Source of the DNA: Xenopus tropicalis
Taxonomy: Eukaryota; Chordata; Amphibia; Anura; Pipidae
Length of the DNA stretch: 64,000 bases
Direction: 5' to 3'
Assembly (NCBI RefSeq): GCF_000004195.4
Contig: NC_030683.2
Span: 50,171,358 to 50,235,357 of the forward strand
This document shows positions 10,219-22,340 of the stretch, piece after piece (the stretch's first letter is position 1; each line of letters opens with the position of its first letter). Below the pieces are notes generated by a model, which had not been told where the DNA came from, did no database searches, and was given only the letters and a program-made list of their open reading frames with translations. The position numbers and the translations under genes were made by a program.

Positions 10219-13200
10219 GTAAGTGCTTCAGAGGCCAATTGGAATGATTGTTTCAACTAAGCATGATAATTCTTCATTGGTGACTTCCAGGCATTACACA
10301 TATTAACAGTTTTGCTCATTAACCCCTATAGCGCTAGAGGGGATACAACAATGTAGGACATTCCCAACATATCTCCATTAACCCAAACTTTAATTTTTGT
10401 TCTCTCATTCTGTCTCTCTTTTATTTTTATTGCACTGGAAACACCAGGTTATTTCTTGTCTATTACAAAAAAACCATCACACTGCACTTCTCTTGGAGAC
10501 TAATAAGGCTTTTAAACCTGCATTGTGGTTTTTAATGAGAAATTACTGAAAAAAATATTATTATTTATTTACTTCTGGGGCATTGTTTGTGTCACTTACC
10601 AATGTTTTCCGGATAATTTCCCCTTTCCACTGAGTATTTTGGTTTGGCAGGTGGGGGTGTACTGTAAACAGGGCTGCTTTACAGTATTTTGCTTCAGGAC
10701 ATATGAGCAAACAGTACACAGTATAATAATTACTTATTAGTTTTAAAAAACATTAACTCTATTGACAGTCTATAACAATATTAATCACTTGCAAAAAAAA
10801 CCTATAATATATGTTTGTCCATTTACAGAAAGTGATGTTAAATTTATTTTCTCTGGGGATTCTGATTATTTTAACACTGTAGCTGAAGTCAGCTGATTAA
10901 CAGGCCTATGAAAAAACTTTCTGGATACTTTTGGCTTGAAATGTGTCTGGATACTTTTAGAAATATAGTGTATATGGTTTGTGGTATAGAATAATGAAAT
11001 AAACAAGAACCACAGGACATACAATAGTCAGTTTTATTGCACAATACACTATAGTGTTTTAATCTACATGCCTTCTGGTTTAGCATTTCTTAGATACAAG
11101 GCAGCCCTGTAACAACACCTGCCTTAGAAAAGGTTCCCTTACTACATTCTGCCCATAAGTACTACCTCTTTGTGCCAATAATGGATGGATAGAATAATGC
11201 TTTTGACTCACCCTTTTTCTGCAGTTGAAATGGCAGTGGCATTGTGTGCCCAGATTTGTGCTCATTAACCAGCACAAATATTTGTGCAGGAGGCCTATAT
11301 ATTTGCACTGGGTTGCAGTCAGGACTGCTATTAGGGGGTCAGGGGGCAGTCCAGTTAGGGGCAGCGTGGCATAGAGGGACCAAGAAACACCAAGGCCGAT
11401 CTGCAGGCTGTGAAAGAGCAAGGCCTTGTGGGAAAGTGGTCAGAAACTGCTTGGGTGGTGGGTATGTTCTGGGCATACTAGGGAGTGGACAGTTGGACTG
11501 AGGATGTGGCCAGGTGAGTAATTTAATTAGTAGGGCTTTTTTTATTAGGTCCCCATTCTACTTGGTTGGCAGACAAAGGTTGGACTAATATATGGGGGCC
11601 CCTTGGGTGGAGTGTGGTATAGAAATGAGTTCTGTAGTAACATTTGCACTTTGTACCACTTTAATATAAGCCCTAATATCTGTATTTATATTTTAAACAA
11701 TTAATCATTTCCTGATGAATCACTGATGAAATCATATTCTTTCTGTTATTTAAAATGTCTATTAAATATTAATTGCATAGAAAATGACAATGTGTAATAG
11801 ACAGTAGAATGAATGTCTTTATTAATCCCATTTAATAATTTATACTACTTTGATTACATTGTAGCAGAAAAATGATGCTCGTTTTACTGCATACATCAAT
11901 TCCCTTACCATTGCAAACAGATACAGATCTAGAGTACAGGGCTATGCACTCTGCGCCACACCTGTCACATGTCATAAATTTACTACCCTCTTCTTTAATG
12001 TCTGAGCCTACTCCAGGGATTATTGATCCCATTTACCTCACAGAAACCTATTGTTGTGATTCTGTAAAAAGGATGGAATCTATTAACAGTGTGCAAGAGC
12101 GGATCCATGTAATAATGTTACAGGAGGAGATTGGAATGGTGGAGATGAGTGACAGAATGCAGCAAAATTTAAAATATGGCTAAAACTATTTCAGAGAGAA
12201 ATTGTGAAAATGTGTAGCCAGGCAGAATGGGAAGTTATGTCACTATAGATCTGACATAGCACTTACAGCTATGCAAAGCAGGTGTTCTGACACATGCAAA
12301 AAGTTAAGAAGTGAAGATAGAGCCAAAAAACAGAGCTTATTAGCAATAACATTTATTGTATGACACTACAGCTTCTCATGAGGGGGTAGCACCTGTGGAG
12401 GATATAATGTATATTGATGAGAAAATGATAAAAATGTTGAGGATTTGTGCACTTCAAAAGGGCAGATGTCTGTTTCACAGCTTCTCACTTAAGGGGAAGG
12501 TAGGAATAAAGGAGGAGCATGGTAGTTAAAAATTGCCTACTGAGCTGATGGGATTGACTCAAGTTCCGGTCTCACAAATGTACATTTCATAGTTGCATCT
12601 GGAAAATTATGATGCAGAATACACTAATTTCTGAGCTGCAATGTAGTGTAAATATGAATATCTCACTAATTAACCTGTATCATGACTTTTATATATATTT
12701 GTTCCCTACGCTCAGGTAAGATGAGGAGTTACTGGAGATGTCTTCAGAAGGACAGATCTTCCCTGCTATAGGAATGTAATTGCCGTGGGCTGGTACAGAA
12801 GCCAAAAACATAATGTACAACATTTCTAGCCTACTTCTTTAGTTAAGCTTTAGTTCTCTTTCAAGTCTGTAGTCTAATTATTATAACACATTCTGCACAG
12901 TCTCCTGCATTTCCGTTTCTCGGGTATAACAATCTTTCACATGACTCAGCAATCACTGCCTATTCATGTTGTTGATGCACGGTGCACTTTTTTTGTAAAA
13001 GGTCTTACAGTGGATATAACCTAACTTTTTCTTTATCTCTTGCTTAGCTATTAAGTCCTCATTTTCAAAACCCTAGTATACAGTTTCCTACTGAAGTATT
13101 TTCTTGTTGCCTTAAATGAACACTTATCCTGCATGCCTTTTAAACAGTTCAGGGGCCTCCAGGCTTTTGCATAATGATGTGGATCCCTGATTAGTGTCCA

Positions 13201-14394
13201 TTGTGTAAATACCTGCCATGGAAGAGCCTACATGTAATAGATTTGCATAAAATAAATACACACTGATGCTAAATTTCTAGATATTGTATTTTAAAATGAT
13301 ATGGGAAAAAATATTGGCACACAATCAGCACATGATGAATCCCTTTTAAGACATTTACAGGCATGGTCCTGAAGGGTTCTGGGGCAAGTTGGCCCATGAG
13401 CATGCAGAGATAACATGCAGAGACAACTTTTAAACAAATTAAAGCTTTAATCACAAACTTATGTGTTAAAACATTTATATATATTGACCCCATCAGCCCA
13501 TAGCATAGGTGCCACACAGTGAATAGTTAATATTTACCAAAGTCAGTCCTGCCATGTGAAGGGACTTCTTCAGTATATTTTATAAGCTGTTAATGGCATA
13601 CATATGCATTCCCACTGACTTCATAACCCCATTGCCACGTGTTGAAGGTCCAAAAGTATCAATTCTGTTCTAAATCTCTTCTGTAAAGTTTTTTTCTTTA
13701 AATGGTCTAACTACAGGAGTTTTACTGTAGGATTCTATAATGTTGCCTTTTTTAAACAAAAGATTTTTTCTTGGACCAACAGTATGGCCAGGTGATTTTC
13801 CTGATCCTAAAAGGAAACTTATAATGGGTGAGTCTGAAGCAATCATCAGGGACAATTGTGCTTGTATCATTCATCCACTGGGTACCCACGATTCAAACAC
13901 CAAAGAAGGCACTTGACAGCTTTACAGAAGAAGTGAAAATCAATACACACTTACTTATAGCCATTCAGTATGCAGATCATGTAAGCAGCCTTTCTTTGCA
14001 CAGATTAATGGCTTTTAGAAAGTATTACAATAAAGCAGAACAGATGAGTATTATCAAGGAAGAAGAACATGTTGAAAATGTACCCTGGTGTGATTTATTT
14101 AATTAATATAATGCATTCACTATATGCCTCACTGAACAAGTACAGCTGATTCCAAGCTATGGGTATCCTAACCTTAACAGACTGTATTTTACCTTGTAGC
14201 ACACAGTGCAGAATGTAGTACATCACAGTTTTCTGGAAAGGACTTTGTGATTTGTTTTCTTATATGTTAGGTAAATCAAAAACAGTACCTTTTGTGCATG
14301 GCTATACATGACTTACATTACTATAATATTCTTATTATTATGAATAAAATTGTGAATATGCATTTTTTTTTTGCTTCTGCCTCTGTCCCTCTAG
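10219..14394. other. HGSNAT intron, part without other features
   Basis: Intronic DNA between the exons at 10148 and 17340. I see no exon, RNA gene or well-bounded repeat. The short ORFs (for example 11080-11421, 11872-12183 and 13828-14106) match no family I recognise and lack splice-site or composition support. Confidence 0.6.
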
Positions 14395-14634
14395 ACCATG
14401 TTAGCAGCCTATTGGCCTGTGTATTGGGCTTCACAAGGGCCTGTGCAAGCAATATTTGGTCAAAAATTGTCCCTAGTCCTATTGGTCTCTGTAGGTTTGG
14501 TGTATTATTCAATAACTGATACATGGGCCAAACAACCCAATCTGCCTGATCAGGTGGGTGGTCAAAGGGGGCAAAGATCTGCTTGGCAACCCCCCAAGCG
14601 AGCAGATCTATCCATGTATGGCCAGCTTTAAAGG
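14395..14634. repeat. Copy of the GGCCATACA-ended MITE family
   Basis: The right end, ATCCATGTATGGCCAGCTTT ending near 14632, is the reverse complement of the left end of the element at 19033 (CTTTAGCTGGCCATACATG). The left boundary near 14395 is a guess. A related end is at 37681. Confidence 0.5.
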
Positions 14635-14748
14635 GCAAATGCCAGTCCTCTTCTTAAAAAGGCCAGGTTACAAGTCCTGAGAAGGCAACTTGCCAGAAAC
14701 TGATTGGTCATGTTTCAGTTCAGTGAATCTGACATACTGTGTTTGTAA

Positions 14749-17235
14749 TGTTACATAGTTACATAGTTACATAGTTACATAGGGTTGAAAAAAGACCTGT
14801 GTCCATCAAGTTCAACCCATCCAAGTAAACCCAGCACACCTAACCCACACCTACCAATATATACTCACATACATAAACTATAAATACAACCACTAGTACT
14901 AACTGTAGATATTAGTATCACAATAGCCTTGGATATTCTGATTGATCAAGAACTCATCCAGGCCCCTCTTAAAGGCATTAACAGAATCTGCCATTACCAC
15001 ATCACTAGGAAGGGCATTCCATAACCTCACTGCCCTCACCGTGAAAAACCACCTACGCTGCTTCAAATGGAAGCTCCGTTCCTCTAATCTAAAGGGGTGA
15101 CCTCTGGTGCGCTGATTGTTTTTATGGGAAAAAAGAACATCCCCCAACTGCCTATAATCCCCTCTAATGTACTTGTACAGAGTAATCATGTCCCCTCGCA
15201 AGCGCCTCTTTTCCAGAGAAAACAACCCCAACCTCGACAGTCTAACCTCATAGTTTAAATCTTCCATCCCCTTAACCAGTTTAGTTGCACGTCTCTGCAC
15301 TCTCTCCAGCTCATTAATATCCTTCTTAAGGACTGGAGCCCAAAACTGCACTGCATACTCAAGGTGAGGCCTTACCAGGGACCTATAAAGGGGCAAAATT
15401 ATGTTCTCATCCCTTGAGTCAATGCCCTTTTTTATACAAGACAGCACTTTATTTGCTTTAGTAGCCACAGAATGACACTGCCTGGAATTAGACAACTTGT
15501 TATCAACAAAAACCCCTAGATCCTTCTCCATTAAGGATACCCCCAACACACTACCATTCAGTAGATAGTTTGCGTTTATATTATTTCTACCAAAGTGCAT
15601 AACTTTGCACTTATCAACATTGAACCTCATTTTCCAGTTTGCTGCCCAGTTATCTAATTTTGTCAAATCGCTCTGCAAAGCGGCAGCATCCTGCATGGAA
15701 CTTATAGTTTTGCACAATTTAGTGTCATCAGCAAAAATAGAAACAATACTGTCTATGCCCACCTCCAGGTCATTAATAAACAAGTTAAACAGCAAAGGCC
15801 CAAGGACTGACCCCTGCGGTACTCCACTAACCACACTGGTCCAATTAGAAAATGTTCCATTTACAACCACTCTTTGTACTCTATCCTTCAGCCAGTTCTC
15901 TATCCAATTACAAATATTGTGTTCTAGGCCAATATTCCTTAATTTGATCATTAACCTTCTGTGAGGTACTGTATCAAACGCTTTAGCAAAGTCCAAGTAG
16001 ATGACATCAACTGCCATTCCAGCATCAAGGTTCCTACTCACCTCCTCATAAAAGGCAACTAAATTAGTCTGGCAAGATCTGTTACGCATAAAACCATGCT
16101 GGCACAAACTAATAGTATTGTGAACTGCAATGTATTCAAGTACCCTATCCCTTATTACCCCTTCCAAAAGTTTTCCTACTACTGATGTCAGACTAACAGG
16201 CCTATAGTTTTCAGGCTGAGAACGGGATCCCTTTTTAAATAACGGCACCACATTAGCAATCCGCCAGTCTCTTGGCACCATGCCAGACCTCAATGAATCC
16301 TGAAAAATTAAGTGAAGAGGTTTGGCAATCACAGCGCTCAGCTCATTTAATACCCTGGGATGAATCCCATCCGGCCCTGGACCTTTGTTTACCTTTACAT
16401 GTTCAAGTCTCTTTTGAATTTCCTCCCGAGTGACCCATGCGTCAGTAGCTAAATTACTAGAACTGGGCATATTACAAGGGAAGCCTTCATTATCTGGCTC
16501 CTCAGATGTATAGACAGATGAAAAATAAGAGTTCAAAATTTCAGCTTTTTCCCCGTTTTCATCAACCAACGTACCCCCCCGTGATAATAAAGTTCCCACC
16601 CCTTCTTGCTTCATTTTTTTACTATTCACATAATTAAAAAATAATTTTGGATTCTTTTTACTCCTAGCAGCAATATCCCTTTCCATCTCTATTTTAGCTT
16701 GCCTGATAGCTTTTTTGCATGCTTTATTTGCTTCCTTGTACCTGATGAAAGTTTCTGCTGTCCCAGCTAACTTGAATGCCCTAAAAGCACGTTTTTTCTT
16801 AACAACCTCGACAATAACACTTTTATTCAGCCATAAAGGTTTTGCTTTGCGATGCCTCTCCTTGCTTACTAGGGGGATATACTGTTGCGTATACCTACAA
16901 AGCAATGTTTTAAAGATGTTCCATTTTCCTTCTGTGTCTAACCCCATGAAAAGCCTTTCCCAGCTGACACATTGCAGAGATGCCCTTATACTGGCAAAGT
17001 CTGCACGTCTAAAATTGAGTGTTTTAGTTACTCCCTTATAGCGCTGTCTCTGCAGCATTATCTCAAAGGAGACCATGTTGTGATCACTGTTCCCCAAATG
17101 CTCACCCACACAAATGTTAGAGATAAGTTCATTATTATTAGAAATCACCAGGTCCAAAATAGCGTCATTCCTAGTGGGTTCTTGAACTGCCTGAAATAAA
17201 AAGTTGTCATTTAGCATATTTACAAACCTTAAATT
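14749..17235 (-). mobile_element. CR1-type non-LTR retrotransposon, 5'-truncated
   Basis: The element runs right to left. Its 3' tail (14749-14830) ends in about three and a half tandem copies of TATGTAAC. Short octamer repeats at the 3' end, rather than poly(A), are the hallmark of CR1-clade LINEs. Its 5' end stops abruptly near 17235, inside the endonuclease domain, as expected from incomplete target-primed reverse transcription. The break sits next to AATTAATTAATTAA. It lies antisense in an HGSNAT intron, its 5' break about 105 bp from the acceptor of the next exon. Confidence 0.9.
14899..17217 (-). CDS. CR1-type LINE endonuclease/reverse transcriptase ORF (5'-truncated)
   Basis: An uninterrupted 772-codon frame. 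Residues about 19-50 are the C-terminal end of an apurinic-like endonuclease domain (ILDLVISN, then GNSDHN with the catalytic Ser-Asp-His). A linker of about 200 residues rich in Lys/Arg follows. The reverse transcriptase has KGPGPDGIHP (278-287), NYRPVSLTS (337-345), YLDFAKAFD (407-415), GVPQGSVLGPLLF (465-477) and FADDTKL (495-501), whose paired Asp bind metal. The C-terminal part contains HLEYAVQFWAP and LYKYIRGDY, typical of this clade. The first Met is internal: the same frame reads back through LRFVN to the truncation point, so the true N-terminus and ORF1 are missing. The lack of any stop or frameshift implies a recent insertion. Confidence 0.92.
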   Translation of the reverse strand: MLNDNFLFQAVQEPTRNDAILDLVISNNNELISNICVGEHLGNSDHNMVSFEIMLQRQRYKGVTKTLNFRRADFASIRASLQCVSWERLFMGLDTEGKWNIFKTLLCRYTQQYIPLVSKERHRKAKPLWLNKSVIVEVVKKKRAFRAFKLAGTAETFIRYKEANKACKKAIRQAKIEMERDIAARSKKNPKLFFNYVNSKKMKQEGVGTLLSRGGTLVDENGEKAEILNSYFSSVYTSEEPDNEGFPCNMPSSSNLATDAWVTREEIQKRLEHVKVNKGPGPDGIHPRVLNELSAVIAKPLHLIFQDSLRSGMVPRDWRIANVVPLFKKGSRSQPENYRPVSLTSVVGKLLEGVIRDRVLEYIAVHNTISLCQHGFMRNRSCQTNLVAFYEEVSRNLDAGMAVDVIYLDFAKAFDTVPHRRLMIKLRNIGLEHNICNWIENWLKDRVQRVVVNGTFSNWTSVVSGVPQGSVLGPLLFNLFINDLEVGIDSIVSIFADDTKLCKTISSMQDAAALQSDLTKLDNWAANWKMRFNVDKCKVMHFGRNNINANYLLNGSVLGVSLMEKDLGVFVDNKLSNSRQCHSVATKANKVLSCIKKGIDSRDENIILPLYRSLVRPHLEYAVQFWAPVLKKDINELERVQRRATKLVKGMEDLNYEVRLSRLGLFSLEKRRLRGDMITLYKYIRGDYRQLGDVLFSHKNNQRTRGHPFRLEERSFHLKQRRWFFTVRAVRLWNALPSDVVMADSVNAFKRGLDEFLINQNIQGYCDTNIYS

Positions 17236-17339
17236 AATTAATTAAACTATGGTCAGTATGCATGCTGGGGTTAAATCTGTTCCTAAAAGCAAGTAGCACC
17301 TTGGATGTGGCATCATTTTAAAAAGTATCTCATTTTCAG

Positions 17340-17452
17340 GTCTTTGTCATTCATAACAACACTTAGCTGCTTCTCCTTCCTCCTGCTGGGACTAATGTTT
17401 TATGTGATTGATGTGAAGCACTGGTGGCAAGGCCAACCTTTCATTTATCCTG
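17340..17452 (+). CDS. hgsnat: HGSNAT coding exon, penultimate
   Basis: A 113-nt exon after CATTTTCAG and before GTAAGTAG. The first G completes the Trp codon begun at 10218, giving W-SLSFITTLSCFSFLLLGL, then MFYVIDVKHWWQGQPFIYP. The final G is the first base of the Gly codon completed at 19524. The hydrophobic run TLSCFSFLLLGLMFYVI is one of the enzyme's membrane helices. The QPFIYPG motif leads into the last helices, like TPFFYPG in the human enzyme (from memory). Confidence 0.95.
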
Positions 17453-19523
17453 GTAAGTAGGAAAAAAATCATACAATATGTTGTTTGTTTGTGTGAGAGG
17501 GAGCTTCCTTAAGTTTTAATCTCTTTCTGTTCTCTTGTTCTGACTTTTGAAACAATGTAGCAGAAATCAATTCATCTCCAGGTCTTTTAATCATATGGAT
17601 TCTGCTACAATTGTTTTATGGGTTAGACACAGTAGTGATGAGAATATAAACAGAGAATATTAACAGACAGAAACTGTGTGATACTTATCCAAATTACAGA
17701 AAAGCCACTTATTCAAAAAAACTTATGTCCCAATCATTTTTCTTACATTTAAATACAAAAGACTGTGCATTTAAATGTAAAGGCCTAGGAACAAGAGAGA
17801 CATATGTTTTCTGGTGTCGACTCCTCCCACCATCTGACACAATCTAACACAGTGTAGTGACAAAGGGATCATCATAAAATCTACTATTTATATAGTGGCA
17901 GCAAGTTACATATTTTGGTATAAAACATGGAACAGACCTACAGACCATGTCAGAGACTCTCACAGGAGCACATAGGGTATTTATCATTGTATCCTGTCCC
18001 CTATGTATTAGTTAGGAACCAAGGTTATGCCACTCTGTGCATTGAACACTTGCAAGAAAATGAACTCTGACATGTTTTAACTTAATGAGATCAGATATGC
18101 CTAATGCCTTAGTGAATCCACCTTCTTATGTTTGACTTTTATCAGACATTAGCACCATAATTTCCTCAGTCCTGTCTGTGGCCTTTGGCACTTAAGTAAA
18201 GTTATTACTTTTCCAAAATAACCGGTGTGCTGCTGTTTTCATCGTTTTTGCATTTACTTACCCAGGCAGAGGGTACAGTGTGCACGTATAATATGATAGT
18301 GACTGGTTAATAAAACATTGCTATCACTTCAGGATATAACTATTTTAATTGTCTGAATTCTTTCTCTTCACGTGCAATTTGCACCATGGAGCAATAACTC
18401 AGATAGGTGCTAAGATCTGCTCACTTTTCACAGGGCTGAATGGAATACAAATCCTAAAAGCAGTAGATCGCATTCTGGCAAAATAACACAGTAGATTTGA
18501 TAAATGTGTTGATTCTGTAAAATCTGGCAGTCATGATGATCTATAAAAGCATAAAGCAGACTGAACTACTAGGAATCCTTCTAGAATATTCTGCCCCATA
18601 GTTTATGTCAGAGTTACAAATTTCAAAAAGCTGTTTTTTCCCTTTTGGGATTTTAGTGCAAGGTTTTAGTTTTGTCTATGCCAGTGCTGTCCAATTTCTG
18701 ACTTTAAGGACATTCGGCACTTGACTGCTTGTGAGGTCACGACTTTTGATAAAAAAAAAACTAACCTCCACCTTTTAACTCTTAGCAATCCAAGCATAGG
18801 GTCAAGTACATCACTGTGTAAGGTTTTTGTCTGAATGATGTCAAATGTCCAAAGATGGCAGCCACCAACCATGCTGTGCCACTCTGCATGTAGAGAAAGG
18901 TATCAGGGACCCCTGGACTTTTTTTTAAGACCCAACAATGCAATTTGAGACTAGGTTTTCCTTTATCTCACAGTCAATGTGAATGTGAGTGCCTTTGAGG
19001 GATTAACCTACATAACCCTGAGTACTTTTTAGCTTTAGCTGGCCATACATGCACCAATAATATCGTACGAAACCCCGTTTTGACATGGCCGATCGGTGAG
19101 TCAACCGATATCGCAGGAGGCTGCTGATATCGGTCGACTCGCCGATCGGCCAGGTCAAAAGATTTTGATCGGCCGCCATAGAAGGCGCCTGATCAAAATC
19201 TGCCTTCAGGGCTGAATTGGCAGAAGAAGGTAGAAATCCTATTGTTTCTACCTCCTTATCTGCCGTTTCAGCCCTGAACGGTTAGTGGCTGATTGTACAA
19301 TCTTTTGTGCGACCGATGGCCACGTGTGTGGCCACCTTTAGACTGATTAAGATTGTGACACATAAATTGACTGACACAATGTACACTGATTGTAGTTGCA
19401 TGTAGTCTATTTTACATAAGAATACCTTTGTGAAACTGTATCCTGAGTTTTTACCCAGCAATGTGAATGAAAATAAAAAAACTGTCGCACAAATTATTAT
19501 AATGGTGATTCTGTTACTTTCAG
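17453..19523. other. Last HGSNAT intron
   Basis: A 2.07-kb intron with GT and AG ends. It contains an A-run near 18749-18758, the MITE at 19033-19341 and no exon I can support. Confidence 0.75.
19033..19341. mobile_element. GGCCATACA-ended MITE with internal GATCGGC hairpins
   Basis: The ends CTTTAGCTGGCCATACATG and CGTGTGTGGCCACCTTTAG are inverted repeats. Internally there are several nested complements, e.g. GGCCGATCGGTGAGTC with GACTCGCCGATCGGCC, GCAGAAGAAGGTAGAAAT with ATTGTTTCTACCTCCTTATC, and TTCAGGGCTGA with TCAGCCCTGAA. The element would fold into a branched hairpin. It is non-coding and lies in the last HGSNAT intron. Confidence 0.75.
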
Positions 19524-19705
19524 GTATGAACTCAATCTTTGTTTATGTTGGACACTCAATCTTGGCCACCTACTTTCCTTTTCAATGGGAGATGAAATAC
19601 TGGATGTCTCATTATGAATTGTTTATTCAAAACCTTCTCGGCACCTCTATCTGGCTTTGTGTGTCTTACGTGCTCTTTAAGAAAAAATTCTTTTTAAAGA
19701 TTTAA
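19524..19705 (+). CDS. hgsnat: HGSNAT last coding exon with stop codon
   Basis: The exon follows TTACTTTCAG. GT completes the Gly codon, then MNSIFVYVGHSILATYFPF, QWEMKYWMSHYELFIQNLLG, TSIWLCVSYVLFKKKFFLKI and TAA. It carries the last two membrane helices (around IFVYVGHSILATYF and LLGTSIWLCVSYVLF) and a short basic C-terminal tail. The human protein ends similarly (YILYRKKIFWKI, from memory). The conserved GMNS-VYVGH motif identifies the family. An upstream in-frame ATG at 19430 is intronic and should not be taken as a start. Confidence 0.96.
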
Positions 19706-19772
19706 GTGCCATAGTGTTAGAATGAAACCTTAATGCTGAATTTATGTCATTTTACTGTTAAGCAATTGTAAA

Positions 19773-19782
19773 AATAAATAAA
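19773..19782 (+). terminator. HGSNAT poly(A) signals (overlapping AATAAA)
   Basis: Two overlapping AATAAA hexamers at 19773-19778 and 19777-19782 lie 68 nt after the stop codon, followed by a T/G-rich stretch (CTCTGTTGTTTGGTTT). This predicts a short 3' UTR of roughly 90-110 nt. Confidence 0.8.
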
Positions 19783-19998
19783 CTCTGTTGTTTGGTTTCA
19801 TCTGTTTACTGTGAAATGTATCTGCTTTCCAAGCCATGTCCCATACAAGCAGTTCTTGTCAGTCCATCAATTACTGTGCTTTATTGGTGAACTTTCTAGG
19901 TTCAATTGCCATTCTTTCTGCTGTAAAGTCATGCAGTAAGATATTAAACTAGATAAAACATGTGAGGTTGAAAAAGTATGTGTCAGTAAGGGATTGCT

Positions 19999-20154
19999 AG
20001 TAATGATGAGCAAAGCTGGCCTGTTTTGCCAAAAAAATTGTGAAACATCAAAATTTTGAAGTCAGGTTGAAGCCAATGGGCTACTTCTTACCATTGGAGT
20101 CTATGGGCATTTTTTCATTGTGAAACCTGGTGAAAATTTTCTGCTCATCCCTAA
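19999..20154. mobile_element. Hairpin MITE with GATGAGC ends
   Basis: AGTAATGATGAGCAAAGCTG at the left and TTTTCTGCTCATCCCTAA at the right are inverted ends. Internal complementary parts (TGTGAAAC.., TTCACAATG-type; CCAATGG either side of the centre) make one long imperfect hairpin. It looks related to the region 24037-24275 (GTGATCAGCGAAT ... CGCCTAGCACTAC). Non-coding. Confidence 0.6.
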
Positions 20155-20214
20155 TGGCTAGAATAGCAGAAGCTCTATTCTTTAAGAATCTGTCTCACTT
20201 TACAGATTCAAATG

Positions 20215-20425
20215 CTGGTATGGAATGCTCAGGATGCTCTGGGGTTTTCCAGATAAGGGATCTTTCCATAATTTGATCTCCATACCTTATGTCTGCTAAA
20301 AAAAAATATATCAGTATTAATTAAACTCAATAGGATTTTTTGTTACCAATAAGGATTAATTATATCTTAATTAGGGTCAAGTACAAGGCACTGTTTTATT
20401 ACACAGAGAAAAAGGAAATCAAACA
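20215..20425 (-). repeat. Fragment of the GGTACAGGTA-ended MITE family
   Basis: In reverse complement this contains TTATCTGGAAAACCC, then GTAATAAAACAGTGCC, TTGTACTTGACCCTAATTAA and CAATAAGGATTAATTATA-type blocks, in the order of the copies at 27757-28078 and 50669-51771. Ends are lost. Confidence 0.65.
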
Positions 20426-22002
20426 AATACAATTTTGAATTATTTGTTTATAATGTTGTCTACGGAAAATGACCTTACTTATCCTGGAGGGGGAAGGGCA
20501 GAAAACTCATTTGGTGAAAATATGATGATCAGAAATGATCCCTTATATATAGATATAACATAGGACTAGATGACCTATATATCATGAAACATTTACTTTC
20601 ACCATATATGTTGGAAGGACTACCATTCATTGCATTGTGGTTAGTCAAGAGATATCTTTGCTGGCACAGCTTAGCGGTTTCTCTATACATAACAGTAAAA
20701 ATCCTAGAGGTTGTTTCAGTTATGCCTATAATCTGTCTGTACCTATTGATAGGTAGAGTGTCTTGTGGTTGTGGCCCTGCAGTAAAATTATAGGCAATGA
20801 TAAAGAAAGTTTCATTCAAGGCTGAAAAAACAATTCTAGATTTAGTTATAGAAGCTAGTGATCACAAAACCACTTTCATTAGACAAATAAAAAATATACT
20901 GTCCCTTTAAAAAGCATTTTCACTGCAACATGAGTCAAATCTTGCCTTGGGCTGATTTCTACAGTACAACAGTAAATTTATGTTCTTGGCATTAAACCTT
21001 TTTTCACTGTGTTTCCATATTACGTCTGGCAATAAGGGTTAACAGAAACAGGACTAAATTCACATATTACTAAAATGGCAAAATTATCTTACTATCCCTT
21101 TTGTAGCCTTACAAGAAGAAACCATCACTGAGCCTGCCAATTAATATAAGGTGACATTGCATGATTTATGTTTGTACAGATTCCTAGCACCCTCCAGTCT
21201 TGGGAGATATAGGCCTGATGGTGAATGATATTAATTCCTGCATTCTGCAAACTGTGTGTGTTTTAATTAAAGCGGGCAAATAAATCTCAATATATGACTT
21301 GATTTGCAAGCTCCCTCCTGTGTACCAGAGCCAAGGGTGTCTGGAGTTTTAAGATTACTCAGATAAGATGCTCATTACGGACATCTACATTCAGGATACA
21401 GTTAAGCGCTGGATTCACTGAATAGCCACTTGATGTATCTACAGTTCATATGCTTTAATTAGTTGGGCAAACACTGGGTAAATTTGTACCAGACCAATAA
21501 TACCTTAGCAACAAATCTGCAATTACCTGTAAGCTAACTGAAAATGAATAATGTTAGTACATTTTTAATTAATTAATGTTACTGCACTTCTTCATATTTT
21601 GAATTTGTTAGTAAATGAACCCCGTCGTCTTTATGGTCAACCTTGGTATAGCTTTAGGGTCTACAAATAAACATGTTGCATGGCTAATAGAAGTTTGTGT
21701 ATTACAGGAAATTATATTCTTTGTAGCTTAAAGTAAAAGGATATTAAAAGTCACTTTGAAGTTTTGTGTCCAATGTATCATTAGTTTTTTAGGCATTCAG
21801 GTTTTTAATCCTGTTCAGCCATTCCAGTTTCAGCTTGGACATATGTATGTGAAGCAGATGGTGGGTGCAAAGACGCAAGCAAGCAGTCAGTCACATGCCT
21901 ATTCATCTCTACGAAGCCATATAAATTGGGTGAAAATGAACTAAACTTGTAAAACATCTCGTGAAGATGAGATGAAAGGAAAGTCATTATATTGTGAACA
22001 AA

Positions 22003-22153
22003 GTACCCCCTATTGTAAAATACAGGAAAATTATAAGTCACCGAGGAGTTCCATGACCATTTAAAAGCACAAGGCCTCGCCTGAGTGCTTTTATACAGGT
22101 CGTGGAACTCCAAGGTGCCTTCTAATATACTCATATTTTAAAACAGGGGGTAC
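22003..22153. mobile_element. Near-perfect hairpin MITE, GTACCCCCT ends
   Basis: GTACCCCCTATTGTAAAATA at the left pairs with ATTTTAAAACAGGGGGTAC at the right. Inner parts also pair: GGAGTTCCATGACC with GGTCGTGGAACTCC, and AAAAGCACAAGGCC with the CAGGCGAGGCCTTGTGC region. The whole 150 bp can fold on itself with a small loop around 22070-22085. No coding capacity. Confidence 0.8.
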
Positions 22154-22340
22154 ATTATTAATTATAATATACACGTTTTAGTGAGTGATGTGACAAATTA
22201 CATAACTAAGCTCCGATTATAAGTGATGACATCACTAAGTACCATTTATAAGAATACAATTTACAGTTTGGTCCGATAGGCAAATATATATTGTGAGAGA
22301 TGCAATGGAATAGATCATTATTTGGTGTGTTTTCCACCAG

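Noticed and set aside
19430..19523. ATG-initiated extension upstream of the last HGSNAT exon
   Set aside because: It reads through intron; the TTACTTTCAG acceptor and the phase match with 17452 define the exon at 19524.
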